46,302 nucleotides of DNA from contig JAAYEW010000128.1 of NCBI GenBank assembly GCA_012728555.1, positions 1-46,302 of the forward strand, given 5' to 3'. This DNA is from Erysipelothrix sp. (GTDB taxonomy: Bacteria; Bacillota_I; Bacilli_A; Erysipelotrichales; Erysipelotrichaceae). The notes under the pieces were generated by a model. The model was not told where the DNA came from and made no database searches. It saw only the letters and a program-made list of their open reading frames with translations. Position numbers and translations under genes: made by a program. Below are positions 34,705-43,636 of the stretch, one piece after another (positions within the stretch are counted from its first letter, which is position 1; the number at the start of each line of letters is the position of its first letter).

Positions 34705-36552
34705 TTAACGATTGGCTTCAATCATTAAGTCAGCGAGCCTCTTAGAGAAAGCTACTGGATTTTCAATAGGTAATCCTTCGATTAACAAGGCTTGATCGTA
34801 TAACAAACTAGCGTAATCAGCAATGCGATCTTCTTTTACTTTCTGTAATGTTTGAAACAATGGATGATCCGGATTAATTTCTAATATTCTCTCTGCTTTC
34901 ATGCGCTGTGATTCATCTGGATTCATTGCTAGTACTTTTTCCATTTCAAAGCTTAACCCTTCACCACTTACCAAACAGACTGGATGTGTCTTTAACCGTG
35001 ATGTTAATCGTACATCACTGACTTTATCTTTGAGTGCTTCTGACAAATGTTCAATAAGTGATTGATTGTCTTGTGTTAGTTTTTCTAACACTTCTTTTTT
35101 AGAGTCATCAAGTTCAAGATTGCCTTGATTTGCTGCCTTAAACTCTTTTTCATCATAACTATTCATAACTCTAATCGCAAATTCATCGACATCATCCATG
35201 AAAATCAGTACTTCGTACTTTGCATCGAGTAATGTTTCTACAACTGGAAGTTGTCTTGCTTTGAGAACTGACTCACTTGGAACATAGTAGATTTCTTTTT
35301 GATTCTCTTTCATGCGTGACACATATTCTGCAAGGGTCACTAATTTGTCTTCATGAGTCGATGTAAAGAGTAAGAGATCTTTAAGTTCTTCTTGATGTTG
35401 TCCAAAATGATTGTAGACACCAAATTTTAACTGCATCCCAAATTCTTTGTAGAATGCTTCATATTTCTGGCGATCGTTTTTAAGTAATAACTCAAGCTCG
35501 CTTTTCACTTTGCGATTAATCCGATTCGCAATAGCTTTTAATTGACGATCATTTTGTAACACTTCACGAGATATATTGAGATTTAAATCACTTGAATCGA
35601 CTACCCCTTTAACAAACCCAAAGTGATCTGCTATCAGAGCTTCATTATGATCTTGGATAAAGACACTTCGTGAATAGAGTTCTAAGCCTTTCTTGAAATC
35701 ACTTTGATAATAATTAAAAGGGGCATGATTTGGAACAAAGAGCAAGGCATTGAATGACAACGCTCCTTCTACTTGCATATGGATTGTTTTTAATGGGGCT
35801 TCATAATCATTAAATCGAGATTTATAGAACTCATCATACTCTTCTTGTGTTATCTCACTTTTTGCCCGTTTCCATAAAGGAATCATCGAGTTTAAGGTTT
35901 CTGGTTCCCCTTCTTCATTGTTCATTACAATTGGGTAGCGAATGTAATCTGAATATTTCTTTACTAATTGTTTTATTTTGAATTCATCAAGATACTCATC
36001 AAAGTTCACATCTTCAGTATTCTCTTTTAAGTAAAGAACAACTTCGGTTCCTCTGTCATTCTTATCTACTTTATTGATTGAATAGCCATCGGCTCCTTGT
36101 GACATGAATACATACGCAGCATCTTCTTGTTCACTTTTACTAAGAACATGCATCTCTTTGGCTACCATGAAACCAGAATAGAAACCAACACCAAATTGAC
36201 CAATAATATCGACATCCGCTATTTCTTTTTCTAATGCTCTTTTGAATGCGCCACTATCAGAATGAGCGATTGTTCCTAGATTTTTTTCTAGTTCTTCTTT
36301 TGTCATTCCAATACCATAGTCTTTAATACTAATTGTTCTTAAATCTTTATTAACACGAACTTCAATTTTTAAATCTTCTTTATTAAAGGACACTTTGTTA
36401 TCTTCTAAAGATTGAACATACAGTTTATCCATAGCATCTGAAGCATTTGAGATTAGTTCTCTTAAAAAGATTTCTTGATTGGTGTAAATTGAATGAATCA
36501 TTAAGTCTAGTACTTTTTGTGATTCAGCTTTAAATTGTTTTAACTTTGCCAT
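34705..36552 (-). CDS. htpG: HSP90-family chaperone HtpG
   Basis: This 615-residue protein has the GHKL ATP-binding motifs: RELISNASDAMDKL (Asn/Asp), KDYGIGM and GQFGVGFYSGFMVA, then the middle domain and the C-terminal dimerisation region. It is an ATP-dependent chaperone for partly folded proteins. CAGGAGGGAAA precedes the ATG. A CIRCE operator and a TTGACA promoter lie directly upstream, so it belongs to the HrcA heat-shock regulon here. It is a single-gene transcript with its own terminator. Confidence 0.97.
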   Translation of the reverse strand: MAKLKQFKAESQKVLDLMIHSIYTNQEIFLRELISNASDAMDKLYVQSLEDNKVSFNKEDLKIEVRVNKDLRTISIKDYGIGMTKEELEKNLGTIAHSDSGAFKRALEKEIADVDIIGQFGVGFYSGFMVAKEMHVLSKSEQEDAAYVFMSQGADGYSINKVDKNDRGTEVVLYLKENTEDVNFDEYLDEFKIKQLVKKYSDYIRYPIVMNNEEGEPETLNSMIPLWKRAKSEITQEEYDEFYKSRFNDYEAPLKTIHMQVEGALSFNALLFVPNHAPFNYYQSDFKKGLELYSRSVFIQDHNEALIADHFGFVKGVVDSSDLNLNISREVLQNDRQLKAIANRINRKVKSELELLLKNDRQKYEAFYKEFGMQLKFGVYNHFGQHQEELKDLLLFTSTHEDKLVTLAEYVSRMKENQKEIYYVPSESVLKARQLPVVETLLDAKYEVLIFMDDVDEFAIRVMNSYDEKEFKAANQGNLELDDSKKEVLEKLTQDNQSLIEHLSEALKDKVSDVRLTSRLKTHPVCLVSGEGLSFEMEKVLAMNPDESQRMKAERILEINPDHPLFQTLQKVKEDRIADYASLLYDQALLIEGLPIENPVAFSKRLADLMIEANR

Positions 36553-36564
36553 TTTCCCTCCTGA

Positions 36565-36591
36565 TTAGCACTTTCAAATAGTGAGTGCTAA
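36565..36591. promoter_or_regulatory. CIRCE operator (HrcA site) of htpG
   Basis: TTAGCACTT-N9-GAGTGCTAA matches the CIRCE consensus TTAGCACTC-N9-GAGTGCTAA with one mismatch. It lies between the -10 box and the ribosome-binding site of htpG, where bound HrcA would block transcription until heat shock. Confidence 0.95.
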
Positions 36592-36595
36592 TACT

Positions 36596-36623
36596 ATTTT
36601 ATATGAATTTCTATAAATGTCAA
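36596..36623 (-). promoter_or_regulatory. promoter of htpG
   Basis: On the minus strand a perfect TTGACA (36618-36623), 16-base spacer and TAAAAT (36596-36601) lie just upstream of the CIRCE element. This is a vegetative-type promoter, consistent with HrcA repression rather than an alternative sigma factor. Confidence 0.88.
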
Positions 36624-36686
36624 ACCAGTATCTCACAATTTGTATTACATTTTTGTCATCCTGACACAAATAAATCAATTCTCTGT

Positions 36687-36692
36687 TATAAT
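36687..36692 (+). promoter_or_regulatory. extended -10 promoter, possibly leaderless start, of the VTT gene
   Basis: TATAAT preceded by TGT lies only 7 bases before the ATG at 36700-36702. No Shine-Dalgarno sequence is present, so the transcript probably begins at or next to the start codon. Confidence 0.65.
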
Positions 36693-36699
36693 AGCTCAT

Positions 36700-37338
36700 A
36701 TGGAAAAATTTGATAAACAGATTGAAAAAGCGACACAAATGTCTCCAAAAACAAAAAAATGGATCGCTAATGGGATTAGTGTTTTTGGACTTATCATAAC
36801 GGCTATTATCACAATTTGGGCTTATCAAGAAGGTCTTTTGACAGATACACAAAAAATGGCTAATTTTATTGGTCAATTTGGTTTGTGGGGAACATTGATT
36901 TTTATCCTGATCCAAATCTCTCAAACAGTCATTCCTATTATTCCAGGAGCATTAACCTGTGTTGCCGGTGTGGTTATTTATGGTTATGCGTGGGGACTTT
37001 TATGGAACTATGTTGGTATAGTAATTGGTTGTGCCATTCTTTTTAAACTAGCTAAACGTTATGGAAAAGGATTTGTTCGCTTATTAGTTAGTGACAAGAC
37101 TTACAATAAATATATTGGGTGGCTAGACGAAGGGGATCGTTATGAACGGTTCTTTATCTTTATGATGATTTTTCCGGTTTCTCCAGCTGATTTCTTGTGT
37201 GCGCTAGCAGCACTAACAAAAATGACTTTTAAACGGTATATGACCATCATCATCCTGACAAAACCCTTCTCTATCTTTGTGTACTCGTATGGTTTAACCA
37301 AGTTGATAGAGATTGTCTATAACTTCTTTGTGCATTAA
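36700..37338 (+). CDS. VTT/DedA-like (TVP38/TMEM64) membrane protein
   Basis: This 212-residue protein has a short charged N-terminus, four to five hydrophobic spans (for example residues 24-46, 66-95, 96-125, 155-175 and 180-205), and the VTT-domain signature region PIIPGALTCVAGVVIYG and MIFPVSPADFLCALAALTKM. VTT proteins are linked to lipid movement across membranes (undecaprenyl phosphate recycling for DedA members). A longer frame from 36640 exists, but the -10 box inside it and the typical MEKF start favour 36700. It is divergent from htpG and convergent with the repeat-protein gene. Confidence 0.85.
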   Translation: MEKFDKQIEKATQMSPKTKKWIANGISVFGLIITAIITIWAYQEGLLTDTQKMANFIGQFGLWGTLIFILIQISQTVIPIIPGALTCVAGVVIYGYAWGLLWNYVGIVIGCAILFKLAKRYGKGFVRLLVSDKTYNKYIGWLDEGDRYERFFIFMMIFPVSPADFLCALAALTKMTFKRYMTIIILTKPFSIFVYSYGLTKLIEIVYNFFVH

Positions 37339-37410
37339 TTGAAGTTTTCGGAATTAAAATAATTTATTCTATCCTGTAGTAGTCAATCGTCTTAAAAAAT
37401 CTGAATACTT

Positions 37411-37438
37411 AAAAAGAGCGACTCAATCGCTCTTTTTT
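37411..37438. terminator. bidirectional terminator between convergent genes
   Basis: AAAAAGAGCGA (37411-37421) pairs with TCGCTCTTTTTT (37427-37438) around a 5-base loop. It serves the VTT gene on plus and the repeat-protein gene on minus, whose TAA (37437-37439) overlaps the stem. Confidence 0.9.
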
Positions 37439-38093
37439 AACGTCTACCTCTTGATTGACAACCCTTGTTTTGTTTGAATCGGAAGGATTCACCATTTTCA
37501 AATGCTTTAATTGCAGCGTCATATTGTTCTTGGGTAATTTTTCCTTCTTCTAGTAGTTCAGTTAAACGTTCTTGGTGCTGTTTTAGCATCACTTTCTTTT
37601 CAGCTTCACCAACATTGCTGAGATCTCCACGTCGACGACTCGCTAGTTGAGGAAGATTTCCTGCTTCAATTTCTTTAATTGCGGCATCATATTCTTCTTG
37701 AGTAATTGTTTTGTCGGTTAATTGAGCTTGAAGACGTTCTTTGTGTGCTTCTAACATTTCTTCTGTTGGTTCAATGTTTCTCATTCTGTTCCCACGACCA
37801 AACATATTGCGTTGAAGTAGTTCTGGGAACTCACCCTTTGCTATTGAAGCAATTGCGGCATCATATTCTTCTTGAGTAATTAATTTATCAGCAAGTTTAG
37901 CATCCAGCATTTCTTTACAGTGTTCAAGCGCTTCTTTCTTTTCTTCATCACTTAGCTCATCTTCTGATTGCATCCGATTAACATCTCTTATTCCAAAGTG
38001 TTGAAAGCCTTTGGCGCTTACGGCTGAATAACCTACAAATCCAAAAAGAACAATGACTAAGAAAGCGATTAAGCCTTTTTGATACGTTTTCAT
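37437..38093 (-). CDS. secreted triple-repeat protein next to a two-component system
   Basis: This 218-residue protein has a signal peptide or anchor (KGLIAFLVIVLFGFVGYSAVSA, in parts) and three repeats of about 42 residues (roughly 50-92, 111-152, 165-206). Each repeat has a helix, a K-x-I-T-Q-E-E/Q-Y-D-A-A-I turn-helix and a short end; ITQEEYDAAI occurs almost unchanged three times. The repeats resemble SHOCT/DUF2680-like helical hairpins. Linkers and C-terminus are rich in Arg/Lys (RRRG, QSRGRR). AGGAGGTAAAT precedes the ATG. It lies 68 bases downstream of the histidine kinase and may be an accessory sensor or a target (inference). Confidence 0.8.
   Translation of the reverse strand: MKTYQKGLIAFLVIVLFGFVGYSAVSAKGFQHFGIRDVNRMQSEDELSDEEKKEALEHCKEMLDAKLADKLITQEEYDAAIASIAKGEFPELLQRNMFGRGNRMRNIEPTEEMLEAHKERLQAQLTDKTITQEEYDAAIKEIEAGNLPQLASRRRGDLSNVGEAEKKVMLKQHQERLTELLEEGKITQEQYDAAIKAFENGESFRFKQNKGCQSRGRR
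37677..37707. repeat. 31-bp direct repeat inside the repeat-protein gene (copy 1; copy 2 at 37851-37881)
   Basis: These two 31-base segments are identical and encode the ITQEEYDAAI part of repeats 1 and 2. Identity at DNA level, including third codon positions, points to recent duplication or gene conversion within the gene. Repeat 3 is more diverged. Confidence 0.8.
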
Positions 38094-38161
38094 ATTTACC
38101 TCCTATAAGCTCTCTGCTTATACTGTTATATTAAACCAGTAAACTTGAATGAACCTTTAAT

Positions 38162-39391
38162 TTAAAATAAATTCATTTTAAAACAAATTCTATTGTTATT
38201 CGTCAATGAAACACTCAATTCACCATTTAATTGAATAATCAAACTTTTCGCAATACTCAACCCGAGTCCATAGCTGTCATTTCTTTCACGTGCATCATCT
38301 TTACGATAAAAGCGATCAAACAGATGTTCTAAATCACTTGGTTGAAGGGATTGGTTGGTATTACAAATTTTAACTTCCATGGTTTTATCATTCTTTGTCA
38401 ACACGATGTCGATTTGTTGATGAGCAGGACTATATTTAATCGCATTGTCTAACAAAATAAAGAGAATTTGTCGAAGAGTTTCTGTATGACTCTTGTGAAA
38501 AACTGATTCATCAATTGTCGAGACAATGGTTAAATCTTTTTCAAAAGCAACAGCTTCAAAAGATAACAGAACTTCTTTTACAAGCGCACTAATATTAATT
38601 GTGTCCAGTGTCAGTACTTCTTGTTTTTCACTTTGAGCAAGACGTAACATCTGATTAATTAACTGATTCATTCTATCGGTTTCAAAACTAACTGTCTTTA
38701 TCCATTTCTTTTGAGTTTCACTACTCTCATCGTCAATTATTTCAAGATTAGCTTTAATCACACTCAAGGGGGTTTTTAATTCATGAGATACATCTGCAAT
38801 AAATCGTTTTTGTTTTTCATAGGCTTGTTCCACTGGGGTGATGGCTTTTTTCGCAAACATTTTTGAAGCAAAATAAACAGCGACCAGGGAAACAACAAAT
38901 GAAGCTACCAATGTATATAGCAAATTCTGGGTGCTTTTAACACTCTCTGTCACATTCAAAAAAGCGTATTGGGTTGTCATGGTATTGCTAGTTTTGGATT
39001 TAAGCACCATCCAGTGTTCATGATCAACGATCACAGTATTATAATTTGAAAGATTTTTGGACTGATTAATTGCATTGATCATTGATGTTTCTTCTAAATC
39101 AACAAAACTATACACTTTTTTAATCATATTGTTTTGAACCAACACAGTAAAAGAGACAGAGTCATTGATTTGTAGTTTTCCAATTTGACCATGCATCGGT
39201 CCAGTCATTCCATTTCGGTATTCTGTAACATACCCTCTTGGACTATTCGCAATCGTTTGTAATTTTGTTTTGTTTGCTTCAAGTTGTGATGAATAGGTTA
39301 CAACAAAAATAAGTGCAAATACACCGAGCAATATAATTGAGATAGAAAATAGAACAAACCTTAATAATTTGCTTTTTAATTGTCTAAACAT
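38162..39391 (-). CDS. membrane sensor histidine kinase
   Basis: This 409-residue kinase has TM1 (about 12-33), an extracellular sensor of about 125 residues, TM2 (about 157-178), then, without a clear HAMP domain, HisKA with DVSHELKTPLS (His203) and the ATPase domain with DNAIKYSP (N-box), DRFYRKDDARE (F-box) and YGLGLSIAKS (G2). It phosphorylates the adjacent response regulator. Several in-frame starts exist; ATG 39389-39391, overlapping the regulator stop by 8 bases, with AAGAG upstream, gives a normal N-terminus, while a start at 39418 would extend the overlap to 35 bases. Confidence 0.92.
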   Translation of the reverse strand: MFRQLKSKLLRFVLFSISIILLGVFALIFVVTYSSQLEANKTKLQTIANSPRGYVTEYRNGMTGPMHGQIGKLQINDSVSFTVLVQNNMIKKVYSFVDLEETSMINAINQSKNLSNYNTVIVDHEHWMVLKSKTSNTMTTQYAFLNVTESVKSTQNLLYTLVASFVVSLVAVYFASKMFAKKAITPVEQAYEKQKRFIADVSHELKTPLSVIKANLEIIDDESSETQKKWIKTVSFETDRMNQLINQMLRLAQSEKQEVLTLDTINISALVKEVLLSFEAVAFEKDLTIVSTIDESVFHKSHTETLRQILFILLDNAIKYSPAHQQIDIVLTKNDKTMEVKICNTNQSLQPSDLEHLFDRFYRKDDARERNDSYGLGLSIAKSLIIQLNGELSVSLTNNNRICFKMNLF

Positions 39392-40073
39392 TGTCATTCT
39401 CTTTTTTCTTAAGGACATACCCTAAATTACGAATCGTTACAATAGTACACTGAGCATTTAGACTTAACAACTTTCTTCTTAAAAAAGATATATACGTTTC
39501 AACATAATTATCGTCAGCATCTGAATCAAACCCCCATATTTTCTCTATCATCTGACTTTTAGAAATCACATTGTTTTGGTTTTTCATCAATATTTCTAAA
39601 ACTTGTGATTCCTTCAGTGTAAGTACAAAGTGTTGATGACCATTACTTAAGGTTAAGCTCTGAGGATCTAACGAAATGTTGGTCATCGTTAGTAGATCAG
39701 GACTGTAATTGGTAGTGCTGCGTCTTGCTAGAGCTCTGATTCGCATCACTAGTTCTATCGATTCGAATGGTTTTGTTAAATAGTCATCGGCTCCTTTATT
39801 AAATCCTTCGACTTTATCATCTAGACTACTTCTTGCTGTTAAAAGAAGTACTGGGGTTGTATTATTCTCTTTGCGTAATTTCGAAAGAACTTCTAGACCA
39901 TTCAGGTGCGGTACCATAATATCTAATAGGATGACATCATAAAGACCACTTGAAGCGAGTTCATAGCCCTCTTGACCATCTCTAGTGGTCTCAACCGTAA
40001 TTTTGTTTTTCTTTAAAATCTCAACAATCGCTTCTTGTAAATAGCGATCATCTTCAACCAGTAGTATTTTCAT
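39384..40073 (-). CDS. OmpR/PhoB-family response regulator
   Basis: This 229-residue protein has a receiver domain with acidic pocket VEDD (7-9), phospho-acceptor Asp51 (ILLDIMVP) and KPF, then a winged-helix DNA-binding domain (LTLKESQVLEILMKN, IEKIWGFDSDADDNYVETYISFLRRKL). It is activated by the adjacent kinase and probably controls this locus, including the repeat-protein gene (inference). No Shine-Dalgarno sequence is at a useful distance from the ATG, and a TAAAAT box lies 6 bases upstream, suggesting a leaderless mRNA. Confidence 0.94.
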   Translation of the reverse strand: MKILLVEDDRYLQEAIVEILKKNKITVETTRDGQEGYELASSGLYDVILLDIMVPHLNGLEVLSKLRKENNTTPVLLLTARSSLDDKVEGFNKGADDYLTKPFESIELVMRIRALARRSTTNYSPDLLTMTNISLDPQSLTLSNGHQHFVLTLKESQVLEILMKNQNNVISKSQMIEKIWGFDSDADDNYVETYISFLRRKLLSLNAQCTIVTIRNLGYVLKKKENDNV

Positions 40074-40079
40074 GCTCTT

Positions 40080-40085
40080 ATTTTA
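40080..40085 (-). promoter_or_regulatory. possible -10 box of the two-component operon (leaderless)
   Basis: TAAAAT on the minus strand is 6 bases from the regulator ATG, the distance at which transcription would begin on the start codon. No -35 consensus is seen. Confidence 0.45.
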
Positions 40086-40120
40086 CACTGATTAGCTTTA
40101 ATGAATCTGTATTTTGCATT

Positions 40121-40145
40121 AAAAAAGTCCAATCGGACTTTTTTT
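40121..40145 (-). terminator. terminator of argS
   Basis: AAAAAAGTCC (40121-40130) pairs with GGACTTTTTTT (40135-40145) around a 4-base loop. On the minus strand the hairpin starts within the argS stop codon (TAA at 40144-40146) and ends in six T residues. Confidence 0.88.
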
Positions 40146-41790
40146 ACATGCTTTCTGGTGCACTGACACCAATCAGATCTAATGCGTTTCTTAACGTTAT
40201 TTTTGTTGCTAAGGACAAGCCTAGACGTTCATTAGTTAATTCAGGTTCTTCTAAGTTAATCACTTGGCTTACAGCATAGAATGAATGAAACAGTTGAGCA
40301 AGCTTATTAACATAATTACAGATCTTATTAACTTGACGTGAAACTGCGGCATCTGCTACGACATCTGTAAATTGACTGAGGTGTTTTAGAAGTTCAATTT
40401 CTTTTTCACTGGTTAAGTGGGTATAAGTCTCTGTTTTTTGGTAATCTATCCCTTTTTTAAAGATAGAACAAATCCGTGCATAAGCATATTGAGCATAGAA
40501 AACAGGATTGTCGTTTGATTTTGAACGAGCTAAACCTAAATCAAAATCAAAATGGGTATCGAGTGCTCGAGACACAAAGAAGTAACGCGCTGCATCGACA
40601 CCAATATCATCAATGAGCTCTCGAATTGTGATGGCATTTCCTGTACGCTTACTCATTTTCACCTCTTGGTTATTTTCGACCATTCTCACCATCTGAATGA
40701 TATCGACTTCCAAGACTTCTTTACCATAACCAAGTGCTTCAAGTGCCGCTTTCATCCGCGCAATGTACCCGTGGTGATCAGCACCCCATAAGTTGATTAG
40801 CTTTTGGTAACCTCGTTCAATTTTATGAACATGATTGGCGATATCTGGAGTTAAATACGTATACAGTCCATCTGATTTTCGTAAAACACGGTCTTTGTCA
40901 TCTCCATAATCGGTTGATTTAAACCAAAGCGCTCCTTCTGATTCGTACAATAAGCCCATTTGGTTCATACGATCAACGACGTGTTCAATTCGATGTTGTG
41001 AAACAAGTTTTTTTTCAGAAATCCAAGAGTCCATTTCAACTCGATAATACTCAAGATCTTCTTTAATTCGATCTAACTCGAGTTGAACACCAATTGATTC
41101 TATTTCTGACAATGCTTCCTCTTTGGACAGATGTAAATATTTATCACCAACTTGTTCTTGAATCTTTTTAGCAATATCGACAACATCTTGGCCAAAATAA
41201 CCATCTTCCGGCATTTCTGCTTGTCGATCATACAATTCCATGTATCGCGCATAAAGAGACAAGCACAGATTATAGATTTGGGCACCTGCATCATTAATAT
41301 AGTATTCCCTTAAAACATCATAGCCGCTTTTTCTAAGAATTCGGGTTAAACTATCTCCCCAAGCAGCACCACGAGCATGACCCAAATGTAAAATACCCGT
41401 TGGGTTAGCAGAAATATACTCTACTAATACTTTGTCGTTTTGACCAATTGAGTTGCTACCATAATTGTCTTGTTGTTTTATAATTTGATTAATAACATCC
41501 GCATGCTTCTCAGGCTTAATAAAGAAGTTTAAGAATCCTGGTCTAGCTACCTCTACCTTTAATACACTTGGACACTCTTTTTCAAGAATACTCTGAAGAG
41601 TTGTCGCAATGTCAAATGGATTTTTCTTTAATATTTTCGCTAACCTCATCGCTAAGTTGCTTGAATAATCACCATTACTGCTATCTTTGGGTATTTCTAC
41701 CATTATTAAAGAATCCTCAACAGGAATATCGGTTAATAGATCCAATGCTGTCTTTAGTCCATTGACTAATTCGTGTTCAATATAATTCAT
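40144..41790 (-). CDS. argS: arginyl-tRNA synthetase
   Basis: This 548-residue class I synthetase has the N-terminal Add-1 domain, the HIGH-type motif HLGHARG after SANPTG, the KMSKR motif (VKMSKRTGNAITIREL) and an anticodon-binding helical C-terminus (DALRNAL-type ending LRNALDLIGVSAPESM). It charges tRNA-Arg. GAGGTGCAATT precedes the ATG. It is a single-gene transcript between the helicase (divergent) and the two-component system. Confidence 0.96.
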   Translation of the reverse strand: MNYIEHELVNGLKTALDLLTDIPVEDSLIMVEIPKDSSNGDYSSNLAMRLAKILKKNPFDIATTLQSILEKECPSVLKVEVARPGFLNFFIKPEKHADVINQIIKQQDNYGSNSIGQNDKVLVEYISANPTGILHLGHARGAAWGDSLTRILRKSGYDVLREYYINDAGAQIYNLCLSLYARYMELYDRQAEMPEDGYFGQDVVDIAKKIQEQVGDKYLHLSKEEALSEIESIGVQLELDRIKEDLEYYRVEMDSWISEKKLVSQHRIEHVVDRMNQMGLLYESEGALWFKSTDYGDDKDRVLRKSDGLYTYLTPDIANHVHKIERGYQKLINLWGADHHGYIARMKAALEALGYGKEVLEVDIIQMVRMVENNQEVKMSKRTGNAITIRELIDDIGVDAARYFFVSRALDTHFDFDLGLARSKSNDNPVFYAQYAYARICSIFKKGIDYQKTETYTHLTSEKEIELLKHLSQFTDVVADAAVSRQVNKICNYVNKLAQLFHSFYAVSQVINLEEPELTNERLGLSLATKITLRNALDLIGVSAPESM

Positions 41791-41934
41791 AATTGCACCT
41801 CTGATTCTATCAAAGTTTACTCTATTTCAGCGTTTTTGTCTATTAGCACGAAAACAACAAATGTCGATTGCTGCTTTTTTGAAAATTACTGACATCTTCC
41901 TATTATCTTTCGTTACTTTTGAAAGTGATTGTGT

Positions 41935-41940
41935 TATACT
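41935..41940 (+). promoter_or_regulatory. extended -10 promoter of the DEAD-box helicase gene
   Basis: TATACT preceded by TGT lies 25 bases before the ATG at 41966. No -35 consensus is seen at the usual distance. Confidence 0.6.
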
Positions 41941-41965
41941 TCCCAAGTATGAAAGCGAGAAACGA

Positions 41966-43600
41966 ATGAATTTTAATGAATTAAACCTAAATGAGCAGTT
42001 ATTAAGAGCTGTTACAGAAATGGGATACCAAGAACCATCCGAAATCCAAACAGCCGCAATTCCTGTTATGTTAAGTGGAAAAGACCTTATTGGTCAATCA
42101 CAAACAGGTTCTGGAAAGACTGCTGCTTTTGGTTTGCCAATTTTACAAATGATTGAACCTGCCAAAGACAGAAAAACTCAAGCTCTAATCTTAGCACCAA
42201 CTCGTGAACTCTGTTTACAAGTAGCAGATGAAATGAGAAAGTTTGCGAAGTACATGGAAGGTGTCAGAATTATTAGTGTCTACGGTGGTCAAGATATCCA
42301 AAGACAAATAAACGACATCAAAGGTGGAAGCGACATCGTCGTAGCAACACCCGGACGTTTACTAGATCACATGAGAAGAAAGACCTTAAGATTTCATAAC
42401 TGTAACCAAGTTGTTTTAGATGAGGCAGATGAAATGTTAAACATGGGATTTCTTGATGAAATCAAAGAAGTCTTTGCTCAATTACCAAGCGAACGACAAA
42501 CTGTATTGTTCTCAGCAACAATGCCAAAACCAATCTTAGAATTAGCGAATGTTATTCTTAAAAATCCAGAACACATTAAATTGAATCAAAAACATTTAAC
42601 TGTCTCAACGATTAAACAAGACGCTTACTTAGTATTACCTTCTCAAAAAACGGATTTATTAATCCAGCTAATTGAACTAAACAATGTTAATCAAACCATG
42701 GTTTTCTGTAACACAAAAAGAATGGTCGACGACTTAAATGCAGCCCTCAACAAACAAGGATTCTTGTCAATGGGACTACATGGAGACATGAAACAAGAAA
42801 TGCGCACAAGCATTATGAAGCGTTTTAAAGAAAAACAAATCCACTTGTTAATTGCGACAGATGTTGCTGCTAGAGGAATTGATGTTGACGACATGGACAT
42901 GGTCATCAACTATGATTTACCACAAGAAATTGAATACTATGTTCACCGTATCGGTCGAACAGGCCGTGCAGGAAGAGAAGGACGCGCCATTTCATTTGTT
43001 AGTCCAAGACAACGAACCGTGTTGAGCCAAATTGAAAAAATTACCCGTCAAAGTGTTGAACTTAAACCTCTTCCTACCAAAGAAGATTTAGAAGTAATGA
43101 CAACCGATTTAATTGAAAACGAAATCAGAAAAGGTCTTGCACTTAATGTTAGTGTCCAAGACATTATCTCTCAGTTAAGTGACAGAGGTCTCGATGCAAA
43201 ACACATTATTATTGGACTGCTTTCAAAAGTTGTTGAATCTCATCAATTAAAAGCAATTCAACCAGTCAATGATCGTAAATCCAAAGACAGAGGTCCAAGA
43301 GACCTAAGTACCCTAGTCTTTAATCTTGGGAAAAATCAAGGAATTGCTCCTGCTCACTTAATTAGTGCAATTGCTGAAAGTTGCAATATCCGTGGAAGCG
43401 AAATTGGAAAAATTATTATTAATGATCGTCAAAGTATGGTAGAGGTTCCTCGCCATATGGAAAAAGAAATTGTTGAAATAATGAACAAAACCCCAATTAA
43501 AGGAAAAGTGCCTTATGTTTCAATTACCGGAAAACCAGTAAAAGAAAAACAACGTCGCAGTAACAAGGGACACTTCAATAAACCTAAATCATCACGTTGA
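41966..43600 (+). CDS. DEAD-box RNA helicase with DbpA-type RNA-binding domain
   Basis: This 544-residue protein has the Q motif, Walker A SQTGSGKTA (45-53), PTRELC, DEAD (VLDEADEM), SAT, and ARGIDVDDMD and HRIGRTGRAGREG of the second RecA domain. Residues about 440-520 form a DbpA/CsdA-type RNA-binding domain (LVFNLGKNQGIAPAHLISAI, in parts), followed by a basic tail (RRSNKGHFNKPKSSR). It remodels RNA in ribosome assembly or cold adaptation, resembling DeaD/DbpA. A longer frame starts at 41861, but the promoter lies inside it and the family start is MNFNELNL; only a weak GCGAG precedes this ATG. Confidence 0.92.
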   Translation: MNFNELNLNEQLLRAVTEMGYQEPSEIQTAAIPVMLSGKDLIGQSQTGSGKTAAFGLPILQMIEPAKDRKTQALILAPTRELCLQVADEMRKFAKYMEGVRIISVYGGQDIQRQINDIKGGSDIVVATPGRLLDHMRRKTLRFHNCNQVVLDEADEMLNMGFLDEIKEVFAQLPSERQTVLFSATMPKPILELANVILKNPEHIKLNQKHLTVSTIKQDAYLVLPSQKTDLLIQLIELNNVNQTMVFCNTKRMVDDLNAALNKQGFLSMGLHGDMKQEMRTSIMKRFKEKQIHLLIATDVAARGIDVDDMDMVINYDLPQEIEYYVHRIGRTGRAGREGRAISFVSPRQRTVLSQIEKITRQSVELKPLPTKEDLEVMTTDLIENEIRKGLALNVSVQDIISQLSDRGLDAKHIIIGLLSKVVESHQLKAIQPVNDRKSKDRGPRDLSTLVFNLGKNQGIAPAHLISAIAESCNIRGSEIGKIIINDRQSMVEVPRHMEKEIVEIMNKTPIKGKVPYVSITGKPVKEKQRRSNKGHFNKPKSSR

Positions 43601-43609
43601 TTAGTAATT

Positions 43610-43634
43610 GGACCAACAAATGTTGGTCCTTTTT
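43610..43634 (+). terminator. terminator of the helicase gene
   Basis: GGACCAACA (43610-43618) pairs with TGTTGGTCC (43621-43629) around 2 bases, followed by TTTTT. It lies 10 bases after the stop codon. Confidence 0.92.
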
Positions 43635-43636
43635 CT

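Noticed and set aside
36574-36924. Minus-strand frame of 116 codons upstream of htpG
   Set aside because: It covers the htpG promoter, the CIRCE element and the antisense of the VTT gene; composition is not protein-like.
41861-41965. N-terminal extension of the DEAD-box helicase
   Set aside because: The extended -10 promoter lies within this stretch, and the family start MNFNELNL occurs at 41966.
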